Source of the DNA: Deltaproteobacteria bacterium
GTDB lineage: Bacteria; Myxococcota; Myxococcia; Myxococcales; Anaeromyxobacteraceae
Direction: 5' to 3'
Length of the DNA stretch: 64,000 nucleotides
Assembly (NCBI GenBank): GCA_016214955.1
Contig: JACRMN010000021.1
Span: forward strand, 47,192 to 111,191
Shown here: one piece after another, positions 35,582 to 47,831 of the stretch
Position numbering within the stretch: the first letter of the stretch is position 1
Layout of the letters: each line of letters begins with the position of its first letter
Program-made: the position numbers and the translations under genes
Notes under the pieces: model-generated
Seen by the model: the letters and a program-made list of their open reading frames with translations, nothing else
Database searches by the model: none
What the model was told of the DNA's origin: nothing

Positions 35582-37291
35582 CTACGGCTTCTTCCCGATG
35601 GTCTTCTCGTACTCGGCCGGGTGCTCGTCCTTCATGAACTCGACCGAGGTCTGGCCGGTGATCCACGCCCAGTTCATGGGGAAGATGCTGGGCTTCAGGT
35701 GCACGTTGTAGAAGTGGACGACGAAGAGGAAGAGGATGGCCAGCGTCGCCTCCTCGCCGTGGACGATGAGGGCCGAGGAGATGAGCCAGGTCGGCACCCA
35801 GTTGGCGATCTGTGCCGGGAACCAAAAGATGAAGCCCGAGCCCACCATCATCACGATGCCCCAGAACACCGCCCAGTAGTCGAACTTCTCCAGGTAGTTG
35901 AAGCGCTCGAAGCGCGGGCGCTCCTTCTTCAGGCCCAGCATGAAGAGGATGTTGTCCCTGATCTGGATGGCGTCGTGCGGCATGGGCAGCATCGAGAAGG
36001 GCAGCGCCTTCTTCTTGGCGAGCGCCCCCAGGTAGAAGAGGTGGTAGAGGCCCGAGAGCATGATCAGCACCGCGGCGAAGCGGTGCAGCAGGCCGGCGCC
36101 GTGGGGGCCGCCCATCAGCGCCATGAACTTCTGGCCCGACTCGATGCGCTGGGCCATGTCCACCGCGCCGGCGCCGGCGCCGCGCAGCGGCCAGCCGGTC
36201 AGGCCCAGCAGGATCACGCCGGAGAGCATGAGCCAGTGCTGGATGCGCTGGTGGATGTCGAAGCGCACCACCATCTTCTCGGCGTCGGGGTCGTGGTGGT
36301 GCCCCTCCTTCTTCTTCTGGGAACGGCGGCGCAGCTCGTAGATGAAGTCCACCAGCACGTGGAAGGCGAAGAAGAGCAGGGTGAGGGTGGTGAGGTAGCT
36401 GAAGGCGATGTGGACGATGTGCGGGACGGCCCCGGCGTCCTGGAACGGCTTGTGGGCGATGAGCCCGGCGAAGCTGGGGTTGGAGGCCGGGTGGCACTGG
36501 GCGCAGGTCTTCACCCGGGCGTCGTCCTTCTTCATCGCCGGCGCGGTGCCGAACACCGCCGACTCGGGCACCTTGCCGCCGGCGATGCTCTTGTGGCCGG
36601 CCTTGCCCACCTGGCCGGCGTGGCAGTCCCAGCAGAGCGGCGCCCGCTCCGAGCCCAGCGAGACCAGGCGGCCGTGGATCGAGTCCTGCCAGTTGACGGC
36701 GATGTCGTCCTTCAGCCCCATGGCCTTGGCGAACTTGGCGTCGCCGTGGCAGGCCTCGCAGCGCTTGGAAAGAGCGGCGCGGTAGGCGCGGGTTGCTGCC
36801 TTGTCGGTGGCCGCCGGATCCGGCTTCACGTCGTGCGGTGTGCCGTGACAGGCGGCGCAGGTGGCGCCGGCAGCGACCTGGTCCTTCTGCAGCCAGCGGC
36901 CGTGGGCCGAGGCCTGCACGTCCTCGGGAACGCCGGCGTGGCAGGTGCCGCAGGCCAGGTAGGCGCGGGCCGCGCCCACTGCCGGCTTGCCGTCGAGGGT
37001 CCTGGCGGAGTCGAGCTTGCCCACCAGCTTGGCCTCGGCGGCGTCGGTCAGGGCGGGGAGCTCGTGCGGACCGGGGGCCCCGTAGCCCTGGTGGCAGTCC
37101 AGGCAGGCGAGGTCCTTGTGGACCGAGGCGGCGTAGCCGGCCGCCGTCAGGCCCAGCTTGCCGGCGTTGTCGGTCTCGCCGGGCTTCTGGACCTCGTGGC
37201 ACTGCAGGCAGTCGGCGTTGGTGGGCGCCGGGTCGGCGGCCTGCGCCGCGGCGCAGGCCAGGAGTCCGAGGGTGAGGAGGATCGCTCTCAT
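35582..37291 (-). CDS. CbcL-like fused cytochrome: seven-haem c domain plus diheme cytochrome b
   Basis: A 569-residue inner-membrane electron carrier. Signal peptide residues 1-19 are followed by a periplasmic c-type domain with seven CxxCH motifs (from residues 28, 63, 114, 145, 178, 220 and 263). The C-terminal half is a HydC/FdnI-type cytochrome b with five membrane helices (about 292-318, 352-370, 401-422, 472-492, 511-530) and candidate haem-b histidines such as His352, His403, His417 and His511. This c-plus-b fusion resembles Geobacter CbcL, a quinol oxidase for low-potential extracellular acceptors; CbcL has more c-haems. It is the first gene of the operon, behind a sigma-54-like promoter. 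Confidence 0.87.
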   Translation of the reverse strand: MRAILLTLGLLACAAAQAADPAPTNADCLQCHEVQKPGETDNAGKLGLTAAGYAASVHKDLACLDCHQGYGAPGPHELPALTDAAEAKLVGKLDSARTLDGKPAVGAARAYLACGTCHAGVPEDVQASAHGRWLQKDQVAAGATCAACHGTPHDVKPDPAATDKAATRAYRAALSKRCEACHGDAKFAKAMGLKDDIAVNWQDSIHGRLVSLGSERAPLCWDCHAGQVGKAGHKSIAGGKVPESAVFGTAPAMKKDDARVKTCAQCHPASNPSFAGLIAHKPFQDAGAVPHIVHIAFSYLTTLTLLFFAFHVLVDFIYELRRRSQKKKEGHHHDPDAEKMVVRFDIHQRIQHWLMLSGVILLGLTGWPLRGAGAGAVDMAQRIESGQKFMALMGGPHGAGLLHRFAAVLIMLSGLYHLFYLGALAKKKALPFSMLPMPHDAIQIRDNILFMLGLKKERPRFERFNYLEKFDYWAVFWGIVMMVGSGFIFWFPAQIANWVPTWLISSALIVHGEEATLAILFLFVVHFYNVHLKPSIFPMNWAWITGQTSVEFMKDEHPAEYEKTIGKKP

Positions 37292-37393
37292 GGGGGCCCT
37301 TCTGGCTGTGGGTTCGGGCCGGGCGTCGCCGCGCCTTCCGTCGCGTCGCTCCCGGCTCCAGGCTGTGGGCAGTCCTATTCGCCGGCCTGGCCG

Positions 37394-37409
37394 TGCATGC
37401 CGGCTGCCA
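37394..37409 (-). promoter_or_regulatory. Candidate sigma-54 promoter of the cytochrome operon
   Basis: Read on the minus strand the site is TGGCAGCCGGCATGCA. GG (-24) and GC (-12) have exactly the 10-base spacing required; the consensus is TGGCAC-N5-TTGCA, with two mismatches. Transcription would start near 37383, about 90 bases before the ATG at 37291. The operon itself encodes a sigma-54 activator. Confidence 0.55.
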
Positions 37410-37451
37410 TCCAGCCCCGTTCGGGATTTCGCTACGTTGGGAGATCCCGAC

Positions 37452-37489
37452 GTCTGGAAGTCCAGACAGTACCGCCTGGACCTCCAGAC
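37452..37489 (-). promoter_or_regulatory. Two 16-bp inverted repeats, probable activator-binding sites
   Basis: GTCTGGAAGTCCAGAC (37452-37467, perfect 7-2-7) and a one-mismatch second copy (37474-37489). Their centres are 22 bp apart, two helical turns, and lie about 76 and 98 bp upstream of the predicted sigma-54 start. This is the geometry of NtrC-type enhancer sites. A further 7-bp inverted repeat with a 4-base loop is at 37528-37545. The gap 37292-37833 (542 bp) holds these sites and repeat cluster C, with no gene recognised. Confidence 0.6.
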
Positions 37490-37640
37490 ATCATGGATAT
37501 GGATCAAGTAGTTTCGGCAGCTTCCGTGTAGTCCGTTGGGACTACCCGGGCATTCCGACGCCTCGGCGGGGGCGGGGTATGGTGTCGGGAAGGGCAGACG
37601 AGTCGTGGAATCCCGCCAGGCTCCTCGCCGCCGAGAGGCG

Positions 37641-37762
37641 TGTCCGGCACCGCAGGAACCATGTCCGGCACCGAGCCCCCGAGCCCCCGCGCCACCGTGG
37701 GAAGCATGTCCGGCACCGAGCCCCCCGGGCCCCCCCACGCCGCCGCGGACCATGTCCGGCAC
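37641..37762 (+). repeat. Repeat cluster C: four copies of TGTCCGGCAC
   Basis: Exact copies at 37641-37650, 37662-37671, 37707-37716 and 37753-37762, all in one orientation. Three are preceded by CA (CATGTCCGGCACCG). They lie between the 3' end of the M14 peptidase gene and the cytochrome control region, about 6.3 kb from the RAYT gene. Confidence 0.75.
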
Positions 37763-37833
37763 CGCGGGCCGCACCGCGGGCCGCCGCGAGCCCCGGGCGC
37801 CGGGGGTACCGCGGGCTCGGGGGGCAGGGCCCC

Positions 37834-39570
37834 CTACCCCTCTCCCGGATCGCCCTCCACCCGCAGCACCGGGTAGAGCCGGTACCGCTCGTCCCACGAC
37901 GGGTGGCGCCGGTGGAAGAGCTCGAGCCGGGCCTTGGGGTCCTGGGCGAAGGCCGGCTCGCGCATGCGCCGCTCCAGCTCGGCCGCAGCGCCCGGGTCGC
38001 GCGCCAGGAGCTCCTGCGCAAAGGCGTCGGCCACGTAGTCCTCCAGGTACTCCTTCTGCTCGAAGTGGGCGTTGAAGTAGCCCCAGGCCAGCAGCGAGTC
38101 GGGCCCCACCGGCTCGAGCAGGTGCATCGCCAGCCGCGCCCGCTCCTGGGCCACCGGCACGAAGAGCGAGCCGGCCGGCAGGTCGCGCCGCTCCTCGCGC
38201 CACGCCCCCTTCACGGTGAGTCGCGTCCGCCCCTCGCTCGTCTGCGGGTCGGCGCGCGCCTCCTCGGCGCGGAAGGCCTCCACCGCGGCGCCGGCCCGGG
38301 TCCGCCTCAGCACCCGGAAGCTCACGCCATGGAGCCGGAGCTTCTCCGCCACCCAGGAGGCGTGGGCCGGCGGCACCACCCAGCCGCCCCGGGGAGCGCG
38401 CACCACCACGTCCGGCGCCAGCTCGCCGCGGAAGGGCACGCGCCACACCTCGGGGCGCGAGATGTCGTAGCGCGGCACCGGTGCCCCCAGCGCCGCCGAG
38501 GGCTCGCGGGTGTAGGCGTAGCCGAGGAAGTCGATGGTCTCGGCCCTGTCGCCGGCCCTCCAGCCGAGCGCCACCTCCTGCCCGGCGAGCCGCCGGTCCT
38601 CGTCGCGCGCCTGCCGTTGCGCCACCCGCCAGGCTTCACCCCGCGCCGAGGCCTGGGCCAGGAGCGTCTCCACCACCACCCGGGTGGCGGCGACGCGCGT
38701 CCGGTAGTCCTTCCAGGAGTGGGTCTCCACCAGCATCCCGAGCCGGTGCTGCTCCGGCCAGTAGCCGTTGCTGAGGCGCGGCGGCGGCCTGCCCGCCTCG
38801 AAGCCGGAGGCGGGGTTCCCGCGCTCCCGGAACTCCGGGTAGAAGGCGAGCGGCGCGTGCCCGGCGGCCTCGAGGGCGCCGAGCAGTGCGTCCCGCAGGG
38901 CCCGCCCCTCGGCCGCCAGGGCCGCCGGCCCCACCAGCGCGGGCGAGACCATCACCGCCACGTCGTGCCGGAACCGGGCGCCGTCGGTGGCGTGCAGGTC
39001 GGCGCAGGCCACCGGGTCCCACGCCGCCAGGAGCCGGAGCATGGCCTGCATCTCGGGCGCCTCGGCCTTCACGTAGTCGCGGTTGAGGTTCAGGTTCTGG
39101 GCGGTGACCCGCCAGCCGGTCTCCTCGGGTCCGGCCTGGTTGGGCCGCTGCCCGGGGCCGAAGCGCTCGTGGCCGTCGGCGTTGAAGGCGGGGACGAAGA
39201 GCGCCACCGCCCGTCCGAGCGGCCCCCGGGCTCCCCGGGCCAGCAGCCCGCGCAGCGCCAGGAAGCCGGCGTCCTTCCCGTCCATCTCGCCGGCGTGGAT
39301 GCTGGCCTGGAGCAGCACCACCGGCAGGCCGCGGGCCTTCTCCGGGGTGAGGGCGCCGCGGGCGCTGGCCACGAGCGCCAGCAGCGGGCGCCCCTCCGGC
39401 GTGGTGCCGAAGCTGAAGCAGCGGGCCATGCCGGGGAAGGCCCGGGGGAAAGCGTGGCAGAGCCCCTCCGCCTCGTCGAGCCTCCCGGTGCGGGCGAAGC
39501 CGGTCTTCTCGGCGGTGGTGGCGAGGTCGGGGGCGGCGGCCAGCGCCGCGACGAGGAGCGGGGCGAACAT
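37834..39570 (-). CDS. Secreted M14-family zinc carboxypeptidase
   Basis: A 578-residue protein with signal peptide MFAPLLVAALAAAPDLA. The M14 zinc motif is HAGEMDG (His-x-x-Glu, about 92-98). Other elements are the substrate-binding NLNLNRDYVKAEAPEM (Asn-Arg pair), ADLHATDG with the third zinc ligand, and the VETHSWKDY segment with a later glutamate/aromatic pair. The C-terminal about 200 residues are an extra, unrecognised domain. It likely trims peptides or peptidoglycan fragments in the periplasm. A TAGGAT hexamer (39579-39584, minus strand) lies only 8 bp before the ATG. Confidence 0.85.
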   Translation of the reverse strand: MFAPLLVAALAAAPDLATTAEKTGFARTGRLDEAEGLCHAFPRAFPGMARCFSFGTTPEGRPLLALVASARGALTPEKARGLPVVLLQASIHAGEMDGKDAGFLALRGLLARGARGPLGRAVALFVPAFNADGHERFGPGQRPNQAGPEETGWRVTAQNLNLNRDYVKAEAPEMQAMLRLLAAWDPVACADLHATDGARFRHDVAVMVSPALVGPAALAAEGRALRDALLGALEAAGHAPLAFYPEFRERGNPASGFEAGRPPPRLSNGYWPEQHRLGMLVETHSWKDYRTRVAATRVVVETLLAQASARGEAWRVAQRQARDEDRRLAGQEVALGWRAGDRAETIDFLGYAYTREPSAALGAPVPRYDISRPEVWRVPFRGELAPDVVVRAPRGGWVVPPAHASWVAEKLRLHGVSFRVLRRTRAGAAVEAFRAEEARADPQTSEGRTRLTVKGAWREERRDLPAGSLFVPVAQERARLAMHLLEPVGPDSLLAWGYFNAHFEQKEYLEDYVADAFAQELLARDPGAAAELERRMREPAFAQDPKARLELFHRRHPSWDERYRLYPVLRVEGDPGEG

Positions 39571-39578
39571 GGCCGCGC

Positions 39579-39584
39579 ATCCTA
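39579..39584 (-). promoter_or_regulatory. Candidate -10 element TAGGAT for the M14 peptidase gene
   Basis: On the minus strand TAGGATGC precedes the ATG at 39570 by 8 bases, in the 72-bp space after mreB. If used, transcription would begin at or next to the start codon (leaderless). No clear -35 is visible. Confidence 0.4.
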
Positions 39585-39642
39585 GCGCCGCGGGTGCGTC
39601 CTGGCGGGAACCGGAGCGCGGCCCGTTGGGGGCCGCCGGCGG

Positions 39643-40845
<1,203 letters not shown>

Positions 40846-40891
40846 TTAGCTCCAGGCGCGGTCGCGATAACCTCGGCGCGGCCCGCACCGG

Positions 40892-43663
<2,772 letters not shown>

Positions 43664-43697
43664 CGGCGGCGCCCGGCAGCCGGTAGAACAGCCGCCC

Positions 43698-44585
43698 GTG
43701 GAAGAGATCGCCGTCACCCGGACCGCCCACGGCCCCTTCGAGCGCATCGTGCTCGCAGCCCCCGGCGGCAAGCGCGGCGCTGTGCTCTCGGTCTACCGGG
43801 CCGGCGACACGCTCTTCGACGCCGGCGGCTCCCGCGTGGCCCCGGTGCTGGCGCGGCTGCTCGCCGGCGCCCCGCCGCGCCGCATCGTCCTCACCCATTG
43901 GCACGAGGACCACGCCGGCGGCGTGGCCGCCCTGCGCCGCTCCTTCGGCGCCATCCCGGTCCACGCCCCCGAGGAGCACGTGGCCCTGCTCCGCTCCTTC
44001 GACCGCGTGCCCCAGTACCGCGGCGTCCACTGGGGCCAGCCCGAGCCGGTGCCCGACGCCATCCCCTACCGCAGTGGCGACGCCTTTCCGGCCGGCCCGG
44101 TGGAGGTCGAGGCCCTGGCCACCCCGGGCCACACGCCCGGCCACATGGCGCTCCTGCTCCGCGGCGCCGGCCGGCGCCTGGCGCTCACCGGCGACCTGTA
44201 CGTCACCGACCGCCCGCTCACCGCCTGGTGGGAGTCGGCGGCCGACGACCTGGTCCGCTCCTGGCGCGGGATGGCGGCGGGCAGCGCCTTCACGATGCTC
44301 CCCACCCACGGCGAGGTGCGCGAGGACGGCCAGCGGGCCTTCGCCGAGGTCGCCGACCTGGTGGAGCGGGCGGCGGAACTGGTGGTCGAGGCCGCCCGGC
44401 GGCTCGGCACCCGCGATCCGGCGGCGGTGGCCCGCGAGGTCTTCGGGCCCGAGGGCGACTTCGCCCACCGCTCCGGCGGCGAGTTCTCCTACGCCGCCTT
44501 CGCCCGCAGCGTGCTCGACCCGGTGCGTTGCCTGCCGCCCGCGCCGGTGCGGCTCGGACCGCCTCCCGACGCCGACGCGCCGTGA
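43698..44585 (+). CDS. Metallo-beta-lactamase-fold hydrolase
   Basis: A 295-residue cytoplasmic protein. The zinc motif is LTHWHEDHAGG (HxHxDH, about 70-80). Further ligands are His in TPGHTPGHMALL (about 143-150), Asp in LTGDLYVTDR and His in LPTHGEVRED. It resembles the glyoxalase II/LACTB2-like group, but no substrate can be assigned. The GTG start at 43698 is 34 bp after the kinase gene stop; a TAGAAC hexamer lies 8 bp upstream (43684-43689). The C-terminal about 80 residues are helical and less typical. Confidence 0.82.
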   Translation: MEEIAVTRTAHGPFERIVLAAPGGKRGAVLSVYRAGDTLFDAGGSRVAPVLARLLAGAPPRRIVLTHWHEDHAGGVAALRRSFGAIPVHAPEEHVALLRSFDRVPQYRGVHWGQPEPVPDAIPYRSGDAFPAGPVEVEALATPGHTPGHMALLLRGAGRRLALTGDLYVTDRPLTAWWESAADDLVRSWRGMAAGSAFTMLPTHGEVREDGQRAFAEVADLVERAAELVVEAARRLGTRDPAAVAREVFGPEGDFAHRSGGEFSYAAFARSVLDPVRCLPPAPVRLGPPPDADAP

Positions 44586-44604
44586 CCGGTTCGCGCCCGG
44601 CCGC

Positions 44605-44841
44605 TCAGCCCTTGCGCAGGAGGAAGATGACCGCGCCGGCAAGGCCCGCCAGCCCCGAGGCCAGGTAGAGCGCGCCCACGGCCTGGGCCTTCCTCCCGCG
44701 CCAGACGCCGGCGTTGGTGCGCACCGTCTGCCGCAGGAAGCCGTCGCGCAGCCCCACCCAGCAGCAGAGCAGGCTGGAGAGGAGGAGCACCGCGACGAAG
44801 ACCACGTGCAGCGGGCTCGAGCGGTCGAAGAAGATCTCCAC
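44605..44841 (-). CDS. Small two-helix membrane protein
   Basis: A predicted 78-residue protein starting at GTG 44841. It has two hydrophobic segments (about 12-30 and 55-73) separated by a basic loop (RQTVRTNAGVWRGRKA), and ends in a charged LLRKG. No family is recognised. It is convergent with the metallo-beta-lactamase gene (19-bp gap) and divergent from the larA-like gene. Confidence 0.6.
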   Translation of the reverse strand: MEIFFDRSSPLHVVFVAVLLLSSLLCCWVGLRDGFLRQTVRTNAGVWRGRKAQAVGALYLASGLAGLAGAVIFLLRKG

Positions 44842-44952
44842 GGGGTGCCGAGCATACCGCCCCGCCGCCGGCGTTGGGCGCCGGAGGAAGGCCCGCGGGA
44901 CGGCCGGTCGCGGCGCGGCCCGGCACCCCGTGAACTGGCCCTCCGGCCCCGC

Positions 44953-44958
44953 TAGGAT
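44953..44958 (+). promoter_or_regulatory. Candidate -10 element TAGGAT for the larA-like gene
   Basis: GTGAAC (44931-44936 region), about 17 bp, then TAGGAT; the ATG at 44991 follows after 32 bp with GGAAGGAG between. The -35 match is weak (three of six bases). Confidence 0.4.
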
Positions 44959-44990
44959 GTCCTCCTGCCGGGGGTGGGAAGGAGCGCGCC

Positions 44991-46274
44991 ATGCGGGTGG
45001 AGCTCTGCTACGGACGCGGGATGCTGCCGCTCGACCTCCCCGACGAGCTGTCGGTGACCGTGGTGCGCAAGCCCGCCATGCCGGTGCTCCCCGACGGCAA
45101 TGCGGCCGTGGAGGTGGCGCTGGCCCGGCCCATCGGCGCGCCGCCGCTCGCAGAGGAGGCCCGCGTCAAGCGGAGCGCCTGCATCCTCATCTGCGACGTC
45201 ACCCGGCCGGTGCCCAACGGGCTCCTCCTCCCGCCGCTGCTGCGCACGCTGCTCGGCGCCGGGATGCGGGCCGACGACATCCGCATCCTGGTGGCCACCG
45301 GCCTCCACCGCCCCAACCTGGGCGAGGAGCTTCGCGAGCTGGTGGGCGACGACGAGGTGCTCCGCACGGTGCGGGTCGAGAACCACGACGCCCGCGACGA
45401 CGCCGCCCACCTGGACCTGGGTCGCACGCCCGCCGGCACGCCGGTGAAGCTCGACAGGCGCTTCGTCGAGGCCGAGCTCAAGATCGCCACCGGCCTGGTG
45501 GAGCCGCACTTCATGGCCGGCTACTCCGGCGGCCGCAAGGTCATCGCGCCGGGCGTGGCCCACCGGGAGACCATCACCACCTTCCACAGCGCCCGCTTCA
45601 TGGCCCACCCCCGGGCCGACAACTGCGTCCTCGAGGGCAACCCGCTCCACGAGGAGCAGCTTGCCATCGCCCGGATGCTGGGGCCGGTGCGGGCGGTGAA
45701 CGCCGTCATCGACGAGGCCCGGGCCCTCTCCTTCGTGAGCTACGGCGAGCTCCTCCAGAGCCACGCCGCGGCGGTGGCCTTCGTGGAGCGCTACTTCCGC
45801 GTGCCGGTGCCCGAGCGCTTCGCCACCGTGGTGACGAGCGCCGCAGGCCACCCGCTCGACAAGACCTACTACCAGACGGTGAAGGGCATGGTGGCGCCGC
45901 TCGACATCCTCCGGCCCGGCGGCGACCTGGTGGTGGTCTCGGCCTGCAGCGAAGGCATGGGCTCCCGGGAGTACGTGGCGGCGCAGGAGCGGCTCTTGCG
46001 CTCCGGCGTCGAGGGCTTCTGGGAGGAGATCCGGGAGAAGCGCTTCGCCGACGTGGACGAGTGGCAGACCCAGATGCAGCTCCGGCCCATGCGCCAGGGC
46101 CAGGTGCACCTCTACACCACCGGCCTCTCGGAGGCCGACCGGGCCCGCACCGGCGTGCGGCTCGCCGCCTCGGCCGAGGCGGCGGTGCGGGAGAGCGTGG
46201 CCCGGAGCGGCGACCGCCGGGTGGCGGTCATCCCCGAGGGGCCGTACCTGGTGCCCGTCTACCGGCCGGGTTGA
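44991..46274 (+). CDS. larA: Nickel-dependent lactate racemase family protein (LarA-like)
   Basis: A 427-residue protein of the LarA/DUF2088 family. The N-terminal domain carries ICDVTRPVPN and GLHRPN (about 103-108, matching the catalytic His region). GYSGGRKVIAPGVA (about 179-192) includes the lysine that binds the nickel-pincer cofactor, followed by a second conserved His in VAHRETITTF. The C-terminal domain has YYQTVKGMVAPL. The larBCE cofactor genes are not in this window, so activity would depend on genes elsewhere. Family members racemise or epimerise various 2-hydroxyacids, so lactate is only the default guess. Confidence 0.82.
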   Translation: MRVELCYGRGMLPLDLPDELSVTVVRKPAMPVLPDGNAAVEVALARPIGAPPLAEEARVKRSACILICDVTRPVPNGLLLPPLLRTLLGAGMRADDIRILVATGLHRPNLGEELRELVGDDEVLRTVRVENHDARDDAAHLDLGRTPAGTPVKLDRRFVEAELKIATGLVEPHFMAGYSGGRKVIAPGVAHRETITTFHSARFMAHPRADNCVLEGNPLHEEQLAIARMLGPVRAVNAVIDEARALSFVSYGELLQSHAAAVAFVERYFRVPVPERFATVVTSAAGHPLDKTYYQTVKGMVAPLDILRPGGDLVVVSACSEGMGSREYVAAQERLLRSGVEGFWEEIREKRFADVDEWQTQMQLRPMRQGQVHLYTTGLSEADRARTGVRLAASAEAAVRESVARSGDRRVAVIPEGPYLVPVYRPG

Positions 46275-46316
46275 GAGCCGTCGGGCCGGGCTCGGGCCGG
46301 CGAGGCCGCCACGGCG

Positions 46317-47831
46317 TCAGGCCGATTCGTTGCGCTGGTTGGCGCGCCGGGCTCCGATCAGCCCGTAGCTCTTGAGCCTGCGGTAGAGGGTCGCCGAGCC
46401 GATCTCGAGCTGCTCGGCGGTGAGGGTCTGGTTGCCATCGTTGAGCGCCAGCGCGGAGAGGATGTACTCCTTCTCGACCGCCTCCAGGGACCGCACCGAC
46501 CCGCTGGCGAATGCCGCGCTCGAGGGCGCCTGTCGGATCTCCTCGGGCAGGTCCTCGAGCTCCACGCGGGCGCCCCGCGCCAGCGCCACCGAGCGCTCCA
46601 TGGCGTTCTCGAGCTCGCGCACGTTCCCGGGCCAGGCGAAGTGCGCCAGCCGCTCGGCGGCCTCCCTGGAGAGGCTGGGGACCGGGCGCTTCATCCGCTG
46701 CGCCGCGTCGGAAAGGAGGATCCGGGCCAGCGGCAGCAGGTCCTCGCGGCGCTCGCGCAGGGCGGGCACGCGCAGCTCGACCACCTTGAGCCGGTAGTAG
46801 AGGTCCTGCCGGACGGTGCCGCCGGCCACCCCGCTGGCCAGATCGCGGTTGGTGGCGGCCAGGATCCGCACGTCGACCCGGCGGGTCCGGTTCTCGCCCA
46901 CCCGCCGGACCTCGCGCTCCTGGAGCGCCCGCAGGAGCTTGACCTGCATGGCCGGCGAGACTTCCCCGACCTCGTCGAGCAGCAGCGTGCCACCGTCGGC
47001 GGCCTCGAAGAGGCCCGGTCGGTCCTGGGTCGCACCCGTGAAGGCGCCCCGCACGTGCCCGAACAGCTCGCTCTCGAGGAGCGTCTCGGCGACCGAGCCG
47101 CAGTTGACGGCGATGAAGGGCCCGGCCGAGCGAGTGGACTCCTCGTGGATCAGCCTGGCGATCCGCTCCTTGCCCGATCCGCTCTCGCCGGTGATGAGGA
47201 CCGTCGAGTCGACCCTGGCCACGCGGCGGGCCAGCTCGATCACCTGGCGCATGGCGGGGCTGCGAGCGACCAGGCCTCGCGGCTCATCGGCCTTCAGCGC
47301 GGCGCGGGCCAGCGCCCGCTGGTGCTCGAGCTCGGCGCGCTCGGCGGCGGTACGGGACTCCAGCAGCGCGCGCTCCAGCGCCTGCTGCTGCGCCTGCTCG
47401 GCTCGCACCTGGTCGTAGAGGCATCTCGTCTCCGCGTGCAGGAGGCGGACCTCGAGCAGGTTGTGGACGCGCGCCACGACCTCGGCGAGGTCCAGGGGCT
47501 TGCTCACGAAGTCCCTGGCGCCGGCGCGCAGCGCCCGCAGCTTGTGCGCGGGCTCCGCGGTGACCACCAGGACGGGAAGATAGCCGTCCACCTCCAGCTC
47601 CTTCAGCGACTCCAGGACCTGGAAGCCGTCCATGCCGGGCATGACCAGGTCGAGCAGGATGAGGTCGTAGCGGTTGGCCCGGTAGAGGTCGTAGACCTCA
47701 CGTGGCTCCACGGTCGAGGTGACCTCGGTGTATCCGGCATCGCCCAGCGCACGCTCGAGCAGCCGCACGTCCGACTCCTGATCGTCGACGATCAGGATCT
47801 TGCCCGCCCGGACCTCGTTCGCGCCGATCAT
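46317..47831 (-). CDS. Sigma-54-dependent response regulator (second system)
   Basis: A 504-residue NtrC-type activator. The receiver domain has Asp61 (ILLDLVMPG); a long helical linker (about 130-180) leads to the AAA+ domain with Walker A GESGSGKE, an intact GAFTGA loop and Walker B DGGTLLLDEVG. The C-terminal Fis-type helix-turn-helix includes NQTLTAEQLEIGSATLYRRLKSYGL. The ATG overlaps the stop of the upstream hybrid kinase by 4 bp. The pair lies behind a near-consensus sigma-54 promoter and is divergent from the ice-binding lipoprotein gene, a possible target. Confidence 0.9.
   Translation of the reverse strand: MIGANEVRAGKILIVDDQESDVRLLERALGDAGYTEVTSTVEPREVYDLYRANRYDLILLDLVMPGMDGFQVLESLKELEVDGYLPVLVVTAEPAHKLRALRAGARDFVSKPLDLAEVVARVHNLLEVRLLHAETRCLYDQVRAEQAQQQALERALLESRTAAERAELEHQRALARAALKADEPRGLVARSPAMRQVIELARRVARVDSTVLITGESGSGKERIARLIHEESTRSAGPFIAVNCGSVAETLLESELFGHVRGAFTGATQDRPGLFEAADGGTLLLDEVGEVSPAMQVKLLRALQEREVRRVGENRTRRVDVRILAATNRDLASGVAGGTVRQDLYYRLKVVELRVPALRERREDLLPLARILLSDAAQRMKRPVPSLSREAAERLAHFAWPGNVRELENAMERSVALARGARVELEDLPEEIRQAPSSAAFASGSVRSLEAVEKEYILSALALNDGNQTLTAEQLEIGSATLYRRLKSYGLIGARRANQRNESA

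Noticed and set aside
37528..37545. GTAGTCC/GGACTAC stem as an intrinsic terminator
   Set aside because: The stem is only 7 bp with no T-run, and no transcription unit is positioned to end there. It may be an operator, but there is no further support.
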